Positions 1-14,181 are shown, counted from the stretch's first letter. The stretch is 64,000 nt of DNA from Symmetrospora coprosmae (GCA_008802785.1 VUYT01000003.1:682001-746000); one strand, 5' to 3'. Notes: generated by a model from the letters alone, not told the origin. Made by a program: numbers and translations.

Positions 1-1674
1 CCCTTCTATGACCTCCACCGCGTCATCGACGAATCTTATCCAGATCTGTTCAAACACTCATCAGTCAATCTGACAATCATAAACAGCCTCGGCCGGGTCG
101 TCACCGTGCAAGGCAGCGACCCAGCCCTCAAACCCCTCGTTCTCATGGCACACCAGGATGCCGTCCCCGTCTCCAAAGAGACATTGAGCCGGTGGACATA
201 CCCGCCTTTTGCAGGAGCCATTGACGAGCGGGAGGAGTTCGTCTGGGGACGTGGCGCTGCGGACTGCAAGAGTCTCTTGATGGCAGAGTACGAGGCTCTC
301 GCCCTGCTTCTACAGCAAGGTTGGACGCCGCGGCGATCGGTCATCCTCGCACACGGCTACGACGAGGAGACGTCCGGTCTCCAAGGAGCGCTCAAGATCG
401 CTGAGCACCTCGAAGGAACTTACGGCAAGGACTCGATGCTCATGGTTATTGACGAAGGGATGGAGAGCGAGCGCTTTTACGGGACAGCATTCGCGCTGCC
501 CGCTACGACGGAGAAAGGCTACTTGAACATCGAGATTGCCGTGGGCACGCCAGGCGGACACTCATCCGTGCCGCCTGCCCATACTGGCATTGGCATCTTG
601 TCGGAGATCGTCAAGGCTGTGGAGAGGTGTCATTACAGTGCCGGCTTCGATGGGGCCAGAGATCCCATTCTGCAGTTTCAGCTGTGTGCCGACAAGTATA
701 CTTCCGAGTACCCGAAGCCCTGGCGTAAGCTCATCAAGTCTCGAAACTGGAAGGGACTCGCCAAAGCGTGGGCCGACTACAACCCGTCTGCTAAAGGTGA
801 GTACGTAGATAGCGAGCACAAGCAATCTGCCTCTGTATCAGCTCACTCGTCTATCTACTTGCAGCCTTGATCGCGACGACGCAAGCCGTAACGACTATCC
901 AAGGCGGCGTGAAAGTCAATGCGCTACCCGAATTGGCTACGGCTGTGGTGTGAGCGAGCCTTGCATCCATTGTTGCTCTCGGATCTGATCTGACTCGACT
1001 TGGTGGTCTGGCGGCAGCAACCATCGCATTGCCTTCAAGTGGTCCGTCAGGGAGGTTCAAGAGCATATGGCACAGATCGTTCGCCCTCTTGCCAAGAAGC
1101 ACGGCCTCCGCTTTGACGCTTTCGGCACGAACGCGACGGACCTTGGCAGCGCGTACGTCCAGCTGTCGAACTTTGACCACGCCATCGAGCCAGCGCCGTA
1201 CTCGCCGACAGAAGGGCCGGTATGGGATCTGTTCGCTGGCTCGATCCGGCATGTCCTGAAGGATGCGGAGAATGGGAACCAGCCGTATATCGTCAGCCCC
1301 TTTGCGTCCACGGGGTGAGTCGTTGCTCATAGAATGGGGGATGGTTCGACACAAGCCCAAGACGAGCAGGCGCTAACATGGCGCACCCGCAGGAACACTG
1401 ATACGGAGAAGATGTGGAATCTGACGCGGTCGATCTACCGCTACATTGGCTCGCCTGTGGCTACGTGGAACGCACACGAGCACACGGTTGACGAAAAGAT
1501 GAGCATTGGCAGTCATCTGGCCGTCATTGCGTGGATCCACACCATTGTCCAGAATGCGGTGGGTCGCCTCCGAACGCGCAGCGCAACCGAGCGCATGCGA
1601 AGTGCGACCCAGGCTGGTGTGACATACTGATTCTTGTGATACTTTGACGACAGGACGCCTTCGAGGGGAATTGA
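1..1674 (+). CDS. M20 family carboxypeptidase S-like metallopeptidase, 5' end outside window
   Basis: This is the C-terminal part of a vacuolar carboxypeptidase S (Cps1)-type zinc peptidase, which releases C-terminal residues from peptides. Visible M20 landmarks are the first metal motif MAHQDAVPV (His and Asp ligands), the second Asp in GRGAADCK, the Glu pair in HGYDEETSG, and the dimerisation-domain signature GTPGGHSSVPPAHTGIG. Inferred exons are 1-796, 865-949, 1018-1314, 1393-1558 and 1654-1674; all phases agree, and the last exon encodes only DAFEGN before the TGA. The N-terminal region lies upstream of the window, so a signal or membrane anchor cannot be checked. A paralogue lies at 59959-62148 on the opposite strand and shares the last splice site. 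I see no lesion in the visible part. The family call is certain; the exact substrate is not. Confidence 0.9.
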
Positions 1675-2102
1675 GATGTGCAGGAGGTGGATGACGTCGT
1701 CGGAGTTTGCATACAACCCGAGGCCCGGGAAAGGTAGCGGTCAAGCGGTCGGGAAGAATCATATTGTAGGCGACCCTGTAGGATTGTCGTGAAAGTGTGA
1801 TCCTGCAAGCTGCCATGCTATGCTACTCGTGGCGGTCAGAGCTGCTGCCTGAGCGCGATGTGCCATTCCCGTCGGTGGGACATCCGGTGCCCCGGACGGT
1901 CTTGGGGCCCCACACCCACCGGCCTGCATCAGCCACGCGTGTCCCCGTGCGCCTCTGCCTCTCTGCCTGCCTTGCTCCTGTCCCAGCCAACTGGTCCATC
2001 TCGATTTCTTCCAGAGCGCCGTCGTGCACCAACCTGACACGCGGCTGGCCCTCTGGCCATTGCTGCGCCGCTTGTGCCGTCAAGCGTGGTGGTAGCATAG
2101 CC
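1675..2102. other. Intergenic region, presumed MGA2 promoter
   Basis: About 430 bp lie between the carboxypeptidase stop and the chosen MGA2 start. An open frame runs into MGA2 from 1797, but its upstream residues look non-coding (Cys/Arg-rich, no low-complexity bias like the gene itself), so I treat this stretch as 3' UTR plus promoter and 5' UTR. No RNA gene or repeat was seen. Confidence 0.4.
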
Positions 2103-5100
2103 ATGTCGTCGTCGTTCTGGGCAGGCGGTACCGGTAGCGCCGACAGAGGCGCCGGATTCGCGCAGCCAGGACAGGGGGGACAGCACAGCAAGCGCACAGG
2201 AGCAGGTCGCAGCAGCAGCAGCAGCAGCAACTTCTGGCTGGGAGGCGATGAAGGCGGAGAAGCAGCAGCAGGAGGAGGAGGAGCGTCGCTGTCGGGAGAG
2301 GAGGACCAGCTCGAGGAGCCCGATGCAGGCTTCGGGCTGCAGCTCGGGCGAGAGTACAATGACAGCAACAGCAACACGCCGAGCGCTGGTGTGCACGTCG
2401 GAGCCTCGTCGCCATCCACAATGCTCGGCCTGACGAGCATGGACTTCTGGAGCATGGACCCGGGCAATGCTGCGAATCCGAGCAGCGGCATTGCAGGCGC
2501 AAGGGCAGGGGCAGCAGGGAGGACCTCACCCTCGAGAGCAGCAGCAATGGACACACGCGACTTCATCAAGCAAGAGGAGATGGACGACACGGGAGACAAT
2601 GAGTTCAATAGCCTCTTCAGCACTCTCGCGGACCCTTTGGTCAGAGCTAGGAGGGAGATGGCCTTCAGCAGAGGAGGAGGAGCAGGGGGCGGCTTTCAAG
2701 CGAGCTCGCCAGAGGGAATGGATTTCGATGACCTCGTCAACACGGAATCGTTCGGGTACGTCCACTTTGCTGCTACGTTCTCTATTGCTGTCGCAATGCT
2801 GACGCCAGGCTGGCTACGATTCTGCTGCCTGCCGCCCTGCTGCGCCTGACAGCCCGAGCTCGCTTTTCTACAATGGCTCTGCCGCCACTCGCGACACTGG
2901 ACTGGCAGGACTCGCGACAGACAATGACTCTCGCGAAGGCACGACGTCGAGCTTTGCAGAGTACATCAACAGTGGCGCAACGAGCAGCCGTGACGTCCCC
3001 TTGAGCGAAATCACCATCCCAGGGGCGTTCGACCCAGATGCCATGTTTGGCAGCGCGCCATCGTCAGCTTTCAATTCGCCCATATCGTCAGCACCGGGTG
3101 GGATGGCGCTGCAGGAGCTCCTTGGACACGTTATGCGTGAGCCCGTGAGCGCATCGCAGCAGCCCGGTCAACTCGCACCAGCGCTGTCGCAGGGGACGAC
3201 GCAACAGCAGCAGCAACGACAGGGCCCTTCAAGCTCGTTCGCAACAACGCGCAACAGTCAGTCTGGCATCGCACATCAACGAAGCGGCAGCAACGGCATC
3301 CACACTGCCAACTCCCGCTTCAACACCTTCTCCCCCGAATCGTCACCAGCATCACCCAACTCGATACTACAGCAGTTCGCGTCGTCCGGAAGTGCATCCG
3401 ACCCAAACTCTGGGAGCTCGCGCTCGTCGTCGGCAAATCCAGCTTCGAGGCCTGTTACTGCCGAGGCTGGCAAGAACATGCCCTCCATCGAGCAAGGTTT
3501 GAGGCCTGTGACTGCCTCGGCCTTTCAGGCTCCTCGCAGCCATGTACCAAGCGGGAAGCAGCCCGCAGCTTCGAATGGTGTGACGCAGGCAGCAGCGCCT
3601 GTGCCATCGGCGATCAGCCGGTCCCAGAGCGCTGCGGACCTCAAGAAGAGCAAATCCAGCGTATCGGTTGCTTCCTCGACTGCGACAGAGACACGGAATA
3701 GCTCGACTACTTCAACGACGCCGCGCGAGGTAGCGCCCGCTGTAAAGAAGGAGGACCCTGCAGAACGCCAGTACGGCGAGGGTACAAGCCTCTCGGACAA
3801 GCTGCAGCAAGCACAGCCAGCGGACTCGTCGGCATTCGTCAAGACGGTCGTGCGCGACCCGAGCCTCGTGCACGACAAATACTCGCAGTGCCAGCTAGTA
3901 GTGCTGGGCCTGCCGGATGAAGGCGCACGCAGCCGAGTGGAGACGCAAGTCAAGATCTCGTTGGTGTTGGTCCGACCGAAGAAGACAGCGCCTGGTAAAT
4001 CTGCGCCGGCCCCAACTGCGGCAGCACAGGGCAAGACGCCTCACGCCATGAACTTTAAGGATGCAAAAGGTGCCTTCACACCCGAGGTGGACGAACATTT
4101 CGAGAAGGTTGGCAACTGGAAGTACATCTCGCTTCCGACCGTCTCTTCCGTCAAGCGCAAAGCAAAGAAGCACTATCGCACGGGCCTGCCGGTCGAGCAG
4201 ACCCTCTTTGCGGATATCAAGGTAGTCTCGGCCACTTCTCCTTCAAAGGAGATCTACATCTGCTCAAATTGCCAGGCGAGAGAGGTCAAGCGGATACAGA
4301 GAAAGACGCAGAACCGGAGCAAACCCTCGCAAGATATCGGGTCGGGAGGGGAAGACGAGAAAGGAATGACTGAGGATGAGCTCGCGAGAAGGAAGGTAAG
4401 GGCGCGATGCCGTACTTTGCAAGTGGGGCATCCGCTGACTTCCCGTCTTCTTTAGATCGTGCTGTTCAACTGCGGCAAGTACCTCGACTTCGAAAATGGC
4501 GAGGTCGTCATCCCAACGCGGATCACATGCTACTGCCGTCATCACAAGGAAAAGTACGGTTTCCACATTGTTTACACCTTGACGGACCATCTGGACAACG
4601 TTGTTGCCGTCGCAGCTTCACCCGCGGTCTTCCTTACCGACGACCACAAAGCCAGACCCACAAAGCCCGATGCGATTGACCTCAAGCACATTCCCTCTCT
4701 AGCAAGCGTAGCGAACGGACCTCGCTCCGCGCACTCTCGGAATAGCAGTGCAGCCACGTCCGTGCCTGGTTCCATGCCAAGCTCAGCCGCAAGCTCGCTG
4801 CCTTCTTCGCAAATCCCTTCTGCCGCGTCTTCAGCGGGACCTAGCAGGGACAACAGCTTTGAGAACCTGCAGGATCTGCACCAGCAGGCTGGAGGCGGCG
4901 CATCAGCGCAGCCCATACGCGGCAAGCGCGATCGGAGCAACAAGCCCTACAGCATGGATGCGCGTCCGGCAAAGCCGAAACGCACGAATAGTCTCAACAG
5001 GCTCAATAACTTTGCCATGACGCCCCTCACCCTTTCCGCACCTGCGTCGCCCCGGTTGGGCACACGAAGTCCGCTCACAGCCATGACAAGCCTGCCTCAG

Positions 5101-7664
5101 GACTACTTCCAGTCGCAAGTTCAGGAGCCTCTGCAGGATTTCGCCAATATGCTCAACACTAGCTCTTCCGGCTCAGCGGGCATCGACATTCAGCCTTCGC
5201 CTGGTTCCAGTCTGTCCGCACCTTCCACCCCAGGGGCCGGTCTCGAGGGTCTTTCTACGTCATTCGGCTCGTACGCGAGCGGGAGTCATTTGGCTTTCAT
5301 GCCCGGCAGCATTTCGTCTACGTCGGATGACCTGGCGTCGAATAGTAGCCGGTCTGTCGAACCCAGTCCGGCCTTCCCTGGATTCGTACCTCTCCCTCAC
5401 CAGACGCAACTTCAGTCTCGTCCCTCGCAGGCGGCCGGCACGACACAGCAGCTTCGGACTCAGCAGCAACAGGGCCTGTCATTTGGACTGCCAGTACAAT
5501 CGCCTAACCTCGCGCAACACCTTGCTTCGCTCGAGATGGCCGAGAATGAGGCGCTGCGACTGCCTATACCCAGCATTAGCAGGCTCATCCCCGCTGAGGG
5601 ACCGGTGCATGGTGAGCGGCTTCTGCCCGAGCGTTCGAGATACCTGTATCGTCAAGGCCGTGCTGACACTGATTGGCGACACAGGCGGAATCGAGGTCAT
5701 CATTCTCGGCGAGAACTTCTCGCAGGGCCTGGAGATCACCTTTGGCGACATTCCCGCAATTTCCACGCAGGCTTGGGGCGCAAACACACTCATGTGCGTT
5801 CTACCGCCGAGCCCATCCCCTGGACCGGTTGTTGTCGGTATCAAAAACCTGCAAGCGAGTCACAACACCGGCATCCAGCTGTTCACCTATCTCGACACGA
5901 GCGACAAGGCGCTCATGGAGCTCGCGCTACAGGTTGTAGGCATGAAAATGACGGGTCGGATCGACGACGCCCGCAGCGTCGCGCGAAGAATCATCGCTGG
6001 CAATGCCGCCGGAGACAGCGGCAGCACTGGTAATAGCCCGCCCTCGAGCGCAGGCGGCTATGCGCAGCATGCAGGTGGCGTCAGAATGTCGAAGAGCTCG
6101 CTGGCTCTGCACGATCAGCTTCTGACCATGGGCGAGAGGGGTGAGACTCGGGACTTCCAGGCGATCATCATGAAACTGCTTTCGCTGTTGGACGTGCCCG
6201 ATGACTCCAGCGGAGCAGAGGACGAGCAAGACGTTAATGCGTCAACCGAAAACCCCATTAACCACCGAAATGAGCAAAGTCTGACACTTGTAGGTCGGCA
6301 TCTGTGCGGTCTTCTGCATGTAACATGCTAACCTTGCTCTACAGCTCCACCTTGCCACTGTCCTCGGCTTCCATCGACTGGCAGCTTTCCTCGTCGAAAG
6401 GGACGCAGATCTCGACGTGTGCGACAAGCACGGGTATACCGCCCTTCACCATGCCGCCCTCCGTGGTCGCGTGGCAGTCACCCGCGTCCTGCTGGAGGCA
6501 GGTGCCGCTATCTTCATCCGGAACAACGCGGGTCAGACTGCTCTTGATATTGCGCGTGAGCGAGACCAGGTCGACGTCGAGACACTGTACCCGCGGAGGT
6601 TGCGCTCGCATACGCCTTCCAGCACCTCGCGATTGCCAAGCGGACGAGCTTCGCCGACGCCGCTGCAGCTATCGCCCGGACTGTCTGGCCGTGCATCCCC
6701 GATGGAGCTCCGAGACACAGGGATGAGACAGCGCAAGAAGCTCTTCTCCCTCTCGCATCGTACGAGCAGGACAGACAGCGACCACGCAGACGACGACAGT
6801 GGGACTTCAGACTGGAGCAGCGAAGAGGGCGAGGACGCAGCTTCTGCGCCGGGCTCCGATCTCGAGAGCCGCCTCTCGCGTCATGCGTCGAATGTCTCGC
6901 TTGCGCGCAGCTACGCCCAGTCACCACCCCCTGAGCTGGCTGACTCGGACGATGACGACCTCCCTGAAGTTCGGCCAGCCGGTATTATAGGAGTTCCGAC
7001 GTACGAAGGGAGTGACTCGCCCACCACAGCAACAGTCCACAATGCGAGTTGGCTTGCGCGTCAATTGCTCGCTCGGATGCCACACCTCAGACTGCCAGCT
7101 CCGCCAACCCTCGCAAGCTGGCGGCTTTCTTCATCTCCCTCCTCTCTTTCCGTGGCTTCGACTCGCGCATCGACCATATCTACCGCATCCACAACGGCTT
7201 CGACAGCGCCATCTACACATGCCAGCGATGTCGACGAGCCCGAGTGCTTCCCACGACGATCTTTGTTCATTCAAGAACCGGCAAAACCGCCATCGTTGAG
7301 ACCCTCAGCTAGCAGCCTTCAGCAGCAGAACGTCGGACGCCTCAAGGCCAGCCTCAAGAAGCGGTTGGGCTATTCTGTCGATAACCTGACAGAGGATGCC
7401 CTCCGCTCATACTCTTACCACGCGCAAAAGTACAATACCCTGAGGAAGGACAAGATGTGAGTCATTATTACCGGAGTGCGATGGAGGGGGTTCTGAAGCT
7501 GACAGGAGTGCCCCACGCCAAGGCTCTACTTCTTCTGGCTGCCTCTGCTGTTTGCAGCACTCGTCTGGGCAGCCTTACAGGCGTCAAGCGTGGCTAAATT
7601 CGCGCTGCTGAGCTTTCAGCGAATCGCGCCTCTCGATGCAACTATGGGAGAGCTGCGCAGCTAG
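2103..7664 (+). CDS. MGA2: Mga2/Spt23-type membrane-tethered transcription factor (IPT/TIG, ankyrin, C-terminal TM)
   Basis: This family (yeast Mga2/Spt23) senses membrane lipid packing or oxygen at the ER and, once released, activates fatty-acid desaturase genes. Inferred exons are 2103-2755, 2853-4395, 4456-5611, 5685-6289, 6345-7456 and 7523-7664 (1736 aa, all phases agree). The order is a Ser/Gln-rich N-terminus; a conserved DNA-binding region with CSNCQAREVKR, then FNCGKYLDF and ITCYCRHHKEKYGFH; an IPT/TIG fold (IEVIILGENF, residues about 910-990); ankyrin repeats (HGYTALHHAALRGRV, NNAGQTALDIA); a polar linker; and one C-terminal TM helix (YFFWLPLLFAALVWAAL) followed by a short tail. The start is the ATG at 2103 in good context. 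The TM helix sits alone on the last exon, so that splice decides whether the product is membrane-bound. The family call is secure; the target genes are inferred. Confidence 0.92.
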
Positions 7665-7878
7665 GCGGCTTTGATGTCGGCCTCGAGCTGAATTGCCTAC
7701 CAGGCCAGTTGTACCAACGTAATCTTTAGTGGCCTCCGGTGTGACATAGTCTGCTTTTCGTCGTATGTAGCTTCGTGCAACACATCGCACCTCGTCGTGC
7801 TCGTTGAGGATTGCGACCTGCGCTATCAAGAAGGTTGATGTACAAAGACATGCGCGCAGGCAGACAGCACTGTAACAT

Positions 7879-9547
<1,669 letters not shown>

Positions 9548-9699
9548 GGCGCGATGCAAGGGGGTCTGACGAAACAGTCGGATAGCGTCAGAGCCGCAGA
9601 GACAGTCGGCGGCAGAGGCACGCTGACACGCGCGCTGACATGCTCCCTCGAAAAAGCTGCAAAGTCTGCTCTATAACGATGGATTGCACTGCTCAAGCT

Positions 9700-12366
9700 C
9701 TACTCCTGCTCAACAGTTGGCACACGGGTAGGCGTAAAGATGGGCAACGGGTGTGCCTGCAGGGAAAAGCGACGCCGTCGCGCATTCAGCTGTGATGGAC
9801 ACCGCGCACCGGGGAAAATGGCGCCCACCTCCGTATTAAAGACGTATCGGTCCAGCGGCAGGACATCACCATCCGAATACAGCAGGAACAGGTATTTAAG
9901 TGTTTCGCTCTGCCAGATGAGTACCGACGCCACATCAGGCGTCAGCTTCACCTCCACCAAGAACCAAGAGCATGAGCACGAGTACACACCAGGAAGAACG
10001 TCTCCATCCGGTCTTCGTGTACCGCTGGTATCTCGTCAACATCGCGGATGGACGCATACCCGCCTGTCGGAATCTTGCAGTGCTCTTCGAAAGCCTGGAA
10101 AACGAACCAACCCCATTGTCTGCGGCAGCGGGCACATCGGCAAGCTCAGTCAGATGTCGCCCATCCGATCCGAGCCTCTGGACAGATGGCATCGTACCTA
10201 TAGATAGGATTGTGGGTGAGCCGCCAGCCGATGAAGAGGCTCTCGACTGTCTCGGGTCGTAGGATGTTTCTGGCATCGAGCGGTGGAACCGGCACAGTAC
10301 CTTCCTCGCCGCCCTCCATGTTTTGAGTCCATACTGGCAGTGGTTCCCGCTTGTCGATGTACCAGCTGCGGCCTGACTCATCCTTCCTTCGGAATGCTCC
10401 TCCCGCGCTCTCATGGAAGTAGACAATTTCAGCACCTAGACCAGTTGCGGATTGGGTATAGGTGCGCATGCACGTTTTGGTGAGCTCTTCGCCAAGGAGC
10501 CAATTGTTCTTGTCATCGAATGCTGCACTATTCTTGTCTCTAGAGCGGTCGTTGCTTGCTTCTCGCCATTGTGCCGCGAGCGCAGGCGTAAAAGGCGCGC
10601 CGCCCGTTACGCCGAGCATGAGTAGTCCGCCGACAAAGCAGACGAGGTGGTCCTGCTTACGCTCCCGGCGGAATCCGCTAAGTCGACAGCCAGTATGTTC
10701 AGCGGCGCTGCAGCTCAACTGTAGCCAGGTGGCTCGGTCAGACTCACAACTGCCCATGCATGTCCCGCCCTGGAATGAGCTCGAGTGTGAACACCGAGTT
10801 GTCAACCGGAGAGACCATGGCGAGATGTCGGCGGATGCCGCGCATCGCCTCGCTGTACATCTCGTGGTACGCAATCTCGGTCTGATTCGTCTGCAGCCAC
10901 TGCTTCAGAAGGTACTCTGCATGATGAGAACTGTTTCAGCCGAGACGTTTTCTTACACAGCGTAGCGCCCAAGTGCCACGCTCACCATAGTAGGAATCCG
11001 CTCGCGATCCGAGCCGGATCTCGGACATCTCGAAGCGTCCCAGCTGCGGATTCAGGAACAGAGGGACCAGCCCGTCTGTCTTCGGACACTCACGGATCAC
11101 GTCCATGACCTTCTCGACCTTGTCCCAGTAGGTTGGATTGCCAGTGAGGTGCGACAGGTACTTGAACTCGAGCTGCAAGGTTCCTGCTTCGGCTACAGAG
11201 GAGAAGTTCCAGTTCTTGAGCATCGAAGGGTGTCCATAGGCGTCAGGCGGAACTGGTTAGATGTGATTGCCAGGAAGGGCTCACATCGCGGTCGGCTATC
11301 CCCTCGCGCTTGTGCAGGTTGACGAACGATAGCGGAATGCCGGAGGGCTGTCCACGATTGCCACAAGCAACGCTACTTGTCAGAGAGCTTGGCTAGCGAG
11401 AAACCGGCGGAACGGTCTCGCTCTCACCGTGTCGAAGACGGGGAGTATCCGGTCAGCTAGGTCAACCGCCTTGTCCAGGTAAAGCTTGTCGCCGTCGGAG
11501 AGATGGTACGCGGACAGGAGGCCGCCGAGGACGCGTATAGTCGTCTCGAAAGCGTGATGCCGGTCATCGACATCGAAGTCAAGCTCAGTTGCGACCCACT
11601 CGCGGGCACGAGCGTACTCCTCCTCCAGCCCAAAGAGCTGTAGCGAGTCCAGCGTGTCGACGATGAAGCTGGGGCAGAGTCTGTGTCAGTCTCTGAATCC
11701 TCAGGGTCGAGAAGTGCCTAGGCGCAGGCGCACTAGCCAATTCCGCGCGACTCGAGGTTGGAGCCCTGCTGGCTGATCGGGTGGTAATTGTCGAACCCGA
11801 AGGCGTCTCGCTCGTACGCATGCCAGGAGCTCTAGAATGTACATTAGTGTCAGAAGAGAGGCCCAGAATGGTACGCTGCGGATTGGGCAAGGCTGAGAAT
11901 CGGAGACGCAACGAACCTTGAAGGCCTCGCGAATGGCTTCCCGGCGGCGCACGACCTCTTTCGCGTCGAGACTCTTCCGAAAGTGAGGTGCGAGTATGTC
12001 TCCTGGTATCGCCTGACTCAAGGGCTGTTCGGCCCTGCCTTGTCCGGATCGTTCCGTCGCCGCCGCCGCGTCGATGTCTGGCTCGAGCTCTCCAGGCACA
12101 TCCGCTTGATGCGAGTTGACCAGTGAAGGCAGCAACGGATCTGGTGCGTAGTACTTGCGCGCCGCGCGGGAGAGGAAGAAGAAGGCGAGCGAGAAGGTGA
12201 CGCCGTACTTGAGCAGCTGCACGGCGTATTTGCGGCTGGTGCTAGCAGGAGGTGCCTGAACGTTCGCGCGAGCTGGACGAGCTTTTGTGTTGCGTGGTGC
12301 GCTCGGAGAGCTTGCGCTCGGCGCTGAAGGAGGGCCCTTGTCTGGCCTCCGACGCGTGACGGCCAT
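9700..12366 (-). CDS. MNS1: Class I alpha-1,2-mannosidase, glycoside hydrolase family 47
   Basis: This is an ER/Golgi alpha-1,2-mannosidase that trims N-glycans (Man9 to Man8 or lower). The start is the ATG at 12366. After a Pro/Ala-rich cytosolic tail there is one TM segment (YGVTFSLAFFFLSRAARKYY), so the product is a type II membrane protein. GH47 landmarks in order are GIGYFIVDTLDSL, AFETTIRVLGGLLSAY, RLGSRADSYY, then EIAYHEMYSEAM, DHLVCFVGGLLMLG, NILRPETVESLF, SETLKYLFLLYSD and finally FNTE joined to AHPLPIF. The last junction is made by removing 9757-9828, a 72-nt intron that is in frame and has no stop; its removal restores the Ca-binding TEAH motif. The gene has about eight or more exons; internal boundaries were not all fixed. 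It lies in tandem with MAP2, 152 bp upstream of the MAP2 start. ER versus Golgi placement is not determinable here. Confidence 0.92.
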
Positions 12367-12680
12367 CTTTTGCTGATTACTCTGCTGCTACTGTGCTGTT
12401 TGAGCGAAGCGTGTAGGCCCGCGTGGTGGTGACGCGCTCAGACGGCTTTCCACTCGGACAAGATCCGAAGCGGCTCAGATCACGAAGTACAGGCTGGGCA
12501 CTCGAGTAGCACCTTCTCGCTTGTCGACCTAATCTCCCAGTCCACAACACCAGACTAAGCCGCGACAAGTCCGCTGATTACAGGCCATGTTATCGAGGGC
12601 GGCCACTGCTAATGCCAGGGACTACAAACCAGCTGTTGCACGCGTACGCTTTGCGTGTCTACACCATCCGTCCCATGGCC
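12367..12680. other. Intergenic region upstream of the GH47 gene
   Basis: About 300 bp lie between the GH47 start and the furthest likely 3' end of the F-box gene. A minus-strand open frame (12568-12377) has an Arg/Ser-rich start resembling a mitochondrial presequence, but it begins at TTG and stops 11 bp before the GH47 ATG. I see no supported gene here; it probably holds the GH47 promoter. Confidence 0.4.
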
Positions 12681-13656
12681 TCACCCGCCGATACCCACGT
12701 CCCATTCCGTCTCCGACTGTATCTTCCGCTTCAAGCTCTGCAGCAAGTTCAAAGCTAACTCGCGGTCGGCGCCCAGCCAGGTAGGAGGAGGCAGGAGGCG
12801 CACGGAGCCGAGTCGAGAAGTGGTTGGGCTAGCGCGCAGGTAGTCAGAGACATAGACCACGTTTCGCTCGAGGCTCGAGGTCAGCACTATCACAGAGGAG
12901 ACTGCGGCTGTCTGACGGATGCTCGGAGAGACTGTTGCACCCCAACGGATAGACCGACAGCTGGCGCGGTCGCAGGAGACTCGTTCGGAGAAAGTTGAAG
13001 AGGAACGAATCGTAGCCCCAGGGAGACAGAGTCGAGCTGACTGTCAGAGCTTCCACTTGCACGGGCGCGGACCCTGGTGGAATCACTCCGGAGGCCTCCC
13101 CCAGGAAGGCGGCCCTCACGCGCACATATTGCAGATTAGGACAGAGAGGAGCCAGATGCACCATGATCCTGTCCCAGTGCTGATGCGTGTAGCTGTCGAT
13201 ATCGAGTGATCGAAGGTGCGGGAGAGGGGCGGGCATGGCATCGTGCAGGTCGGCGACCCATGGTGCACGGATGTGATCTCGAGCGACGAGCTTGAGTTCG
13301 CGCAAGCACGGAAAGCTGGTCAAGACCTCCACGAGAAAGCGATGACTGCACAGCACCACATCGCCGAATTGTACGGTGATTGTCAGAGTCCGTTCCTGCA
13401 GTTTGTGTAGGCGTGCAAGGTGAAGAGCGTGCTCGTAAGCGAGCTTCTTACGCCATGGGACCAGGTCTAGGTAGGGCGGTATGAGCTCCGAGTGTGTGCA
13501 TCTCAGATCACGCAGTAGCGCAGGAAGGGCCACAGCGTTGAAGGTTGAGTGGACGAGACGCAGATCGAGCAGGCCACGGCTCGTAAAAACGTCTCGGTCG
13601 CCCGGGAGGATAAGGTAGTCCAGTATGCGTTCGAGGATCTCGACGGACAGGTCCAT
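12681..13656 (-). CDS. F-box/LRR-like protein (3' end uncertain)
   Basis: From the ATG at 13656 the product opens with MDLSVEILERILDYLILPGD, the usual F-box start, which would bind Skp1 in an SCF ubiquitin ligase. This is followed by the typical fungal F-box continuation (DLRLVHSTFNAVALPALLRDL) and weak leucine-rich repeat segments (LRELKLVARD, LPHLRSLDID, CPNLQYVRV). The open frame ends at 12844. A second minus-strand frame continues from about 12960 to 12681 with protein-like sequence (VIVLTSSLERNVVYVSDYLR), so the true C-terminus may lie at 12681 through a small intron or a frame change that I could not place. The frame is also open upstream of 13656 for about 30 codons (PPIRILKTSIEIPKRRQSK) without another ATG, so a 5' exon is possible. 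The substrate is unknown. Confidence 0.6.
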
Positions 13657-14181
13657 GAGCTTGCTTTGGCGGCGCTTGGGAATCTCTATGGACGTCTTCA
13701 AGATGCGGATTGGAGGAGCATATCGAGGTAACTTGTCAGCACCGTCCGACACGCAACTTCACCTCGCTGTGAAAGTACACAGATGTGTGCATACGCACAA
13801 GAGCATCGTCACATCGCGCACTGTTCCGCTCGCGCCAGCGGTACTTGAGACGCTTCAGAACTGACTCGCACTGGCCCATGTCTGCGATGAAGCCGATCCG
13901 TGTCGAGATGGAGCGGAGGCAAGCCTGATCCAACGGTTCGACGCGAGGTAATGCCGCCCGGCGAGACGGTCGAGGCAATGCGAGGCAGGTCACAATTGTC
14001 TGACAATAAGCTGTCTCTTTCGTGTGCATTGCTGGCATTAGAGTGGGTGGTCGTCAACTAAGTAGGAAAGCGAAGAGCAGTCTGGAGCCACAACGGGAGG
14101 CAGTCATTCGTGTATTGTTTGATTAGAGATTCCGGGCTTCTAGTGAAAGGAGATGAGCCAATCGTCTCGAGACGAGCAGGC
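13657..14181. other. Region between F-box and MARVEL-like genes, possible 5' exon of the F-box gene
   Basis: A minus-strand frame with an ATG at 14038 runs to 13736 (about 100 codons, basic, no recognised domain). It could be a 5' exon spliced into the F-box frame, or untranslated leader. The remainder is the 3' flank of the MARVEL-like gene (stop at 14182). Nothing else was seen. Confidence 0.3.

Noticed and set aside
1823-2623. Minus-strand open frame of 266 codons
   Set aside because: Antisense to MGA2 exon 1; Ser/Pro/Leu-rich low complexity only.
12377-12568. Small minus-strand frame with a presequence-like N-terminus
   Set aside because: It starts at TTG, has no ATG near its start and ends 11 bp before the GH47 ATG; no support as a gene.
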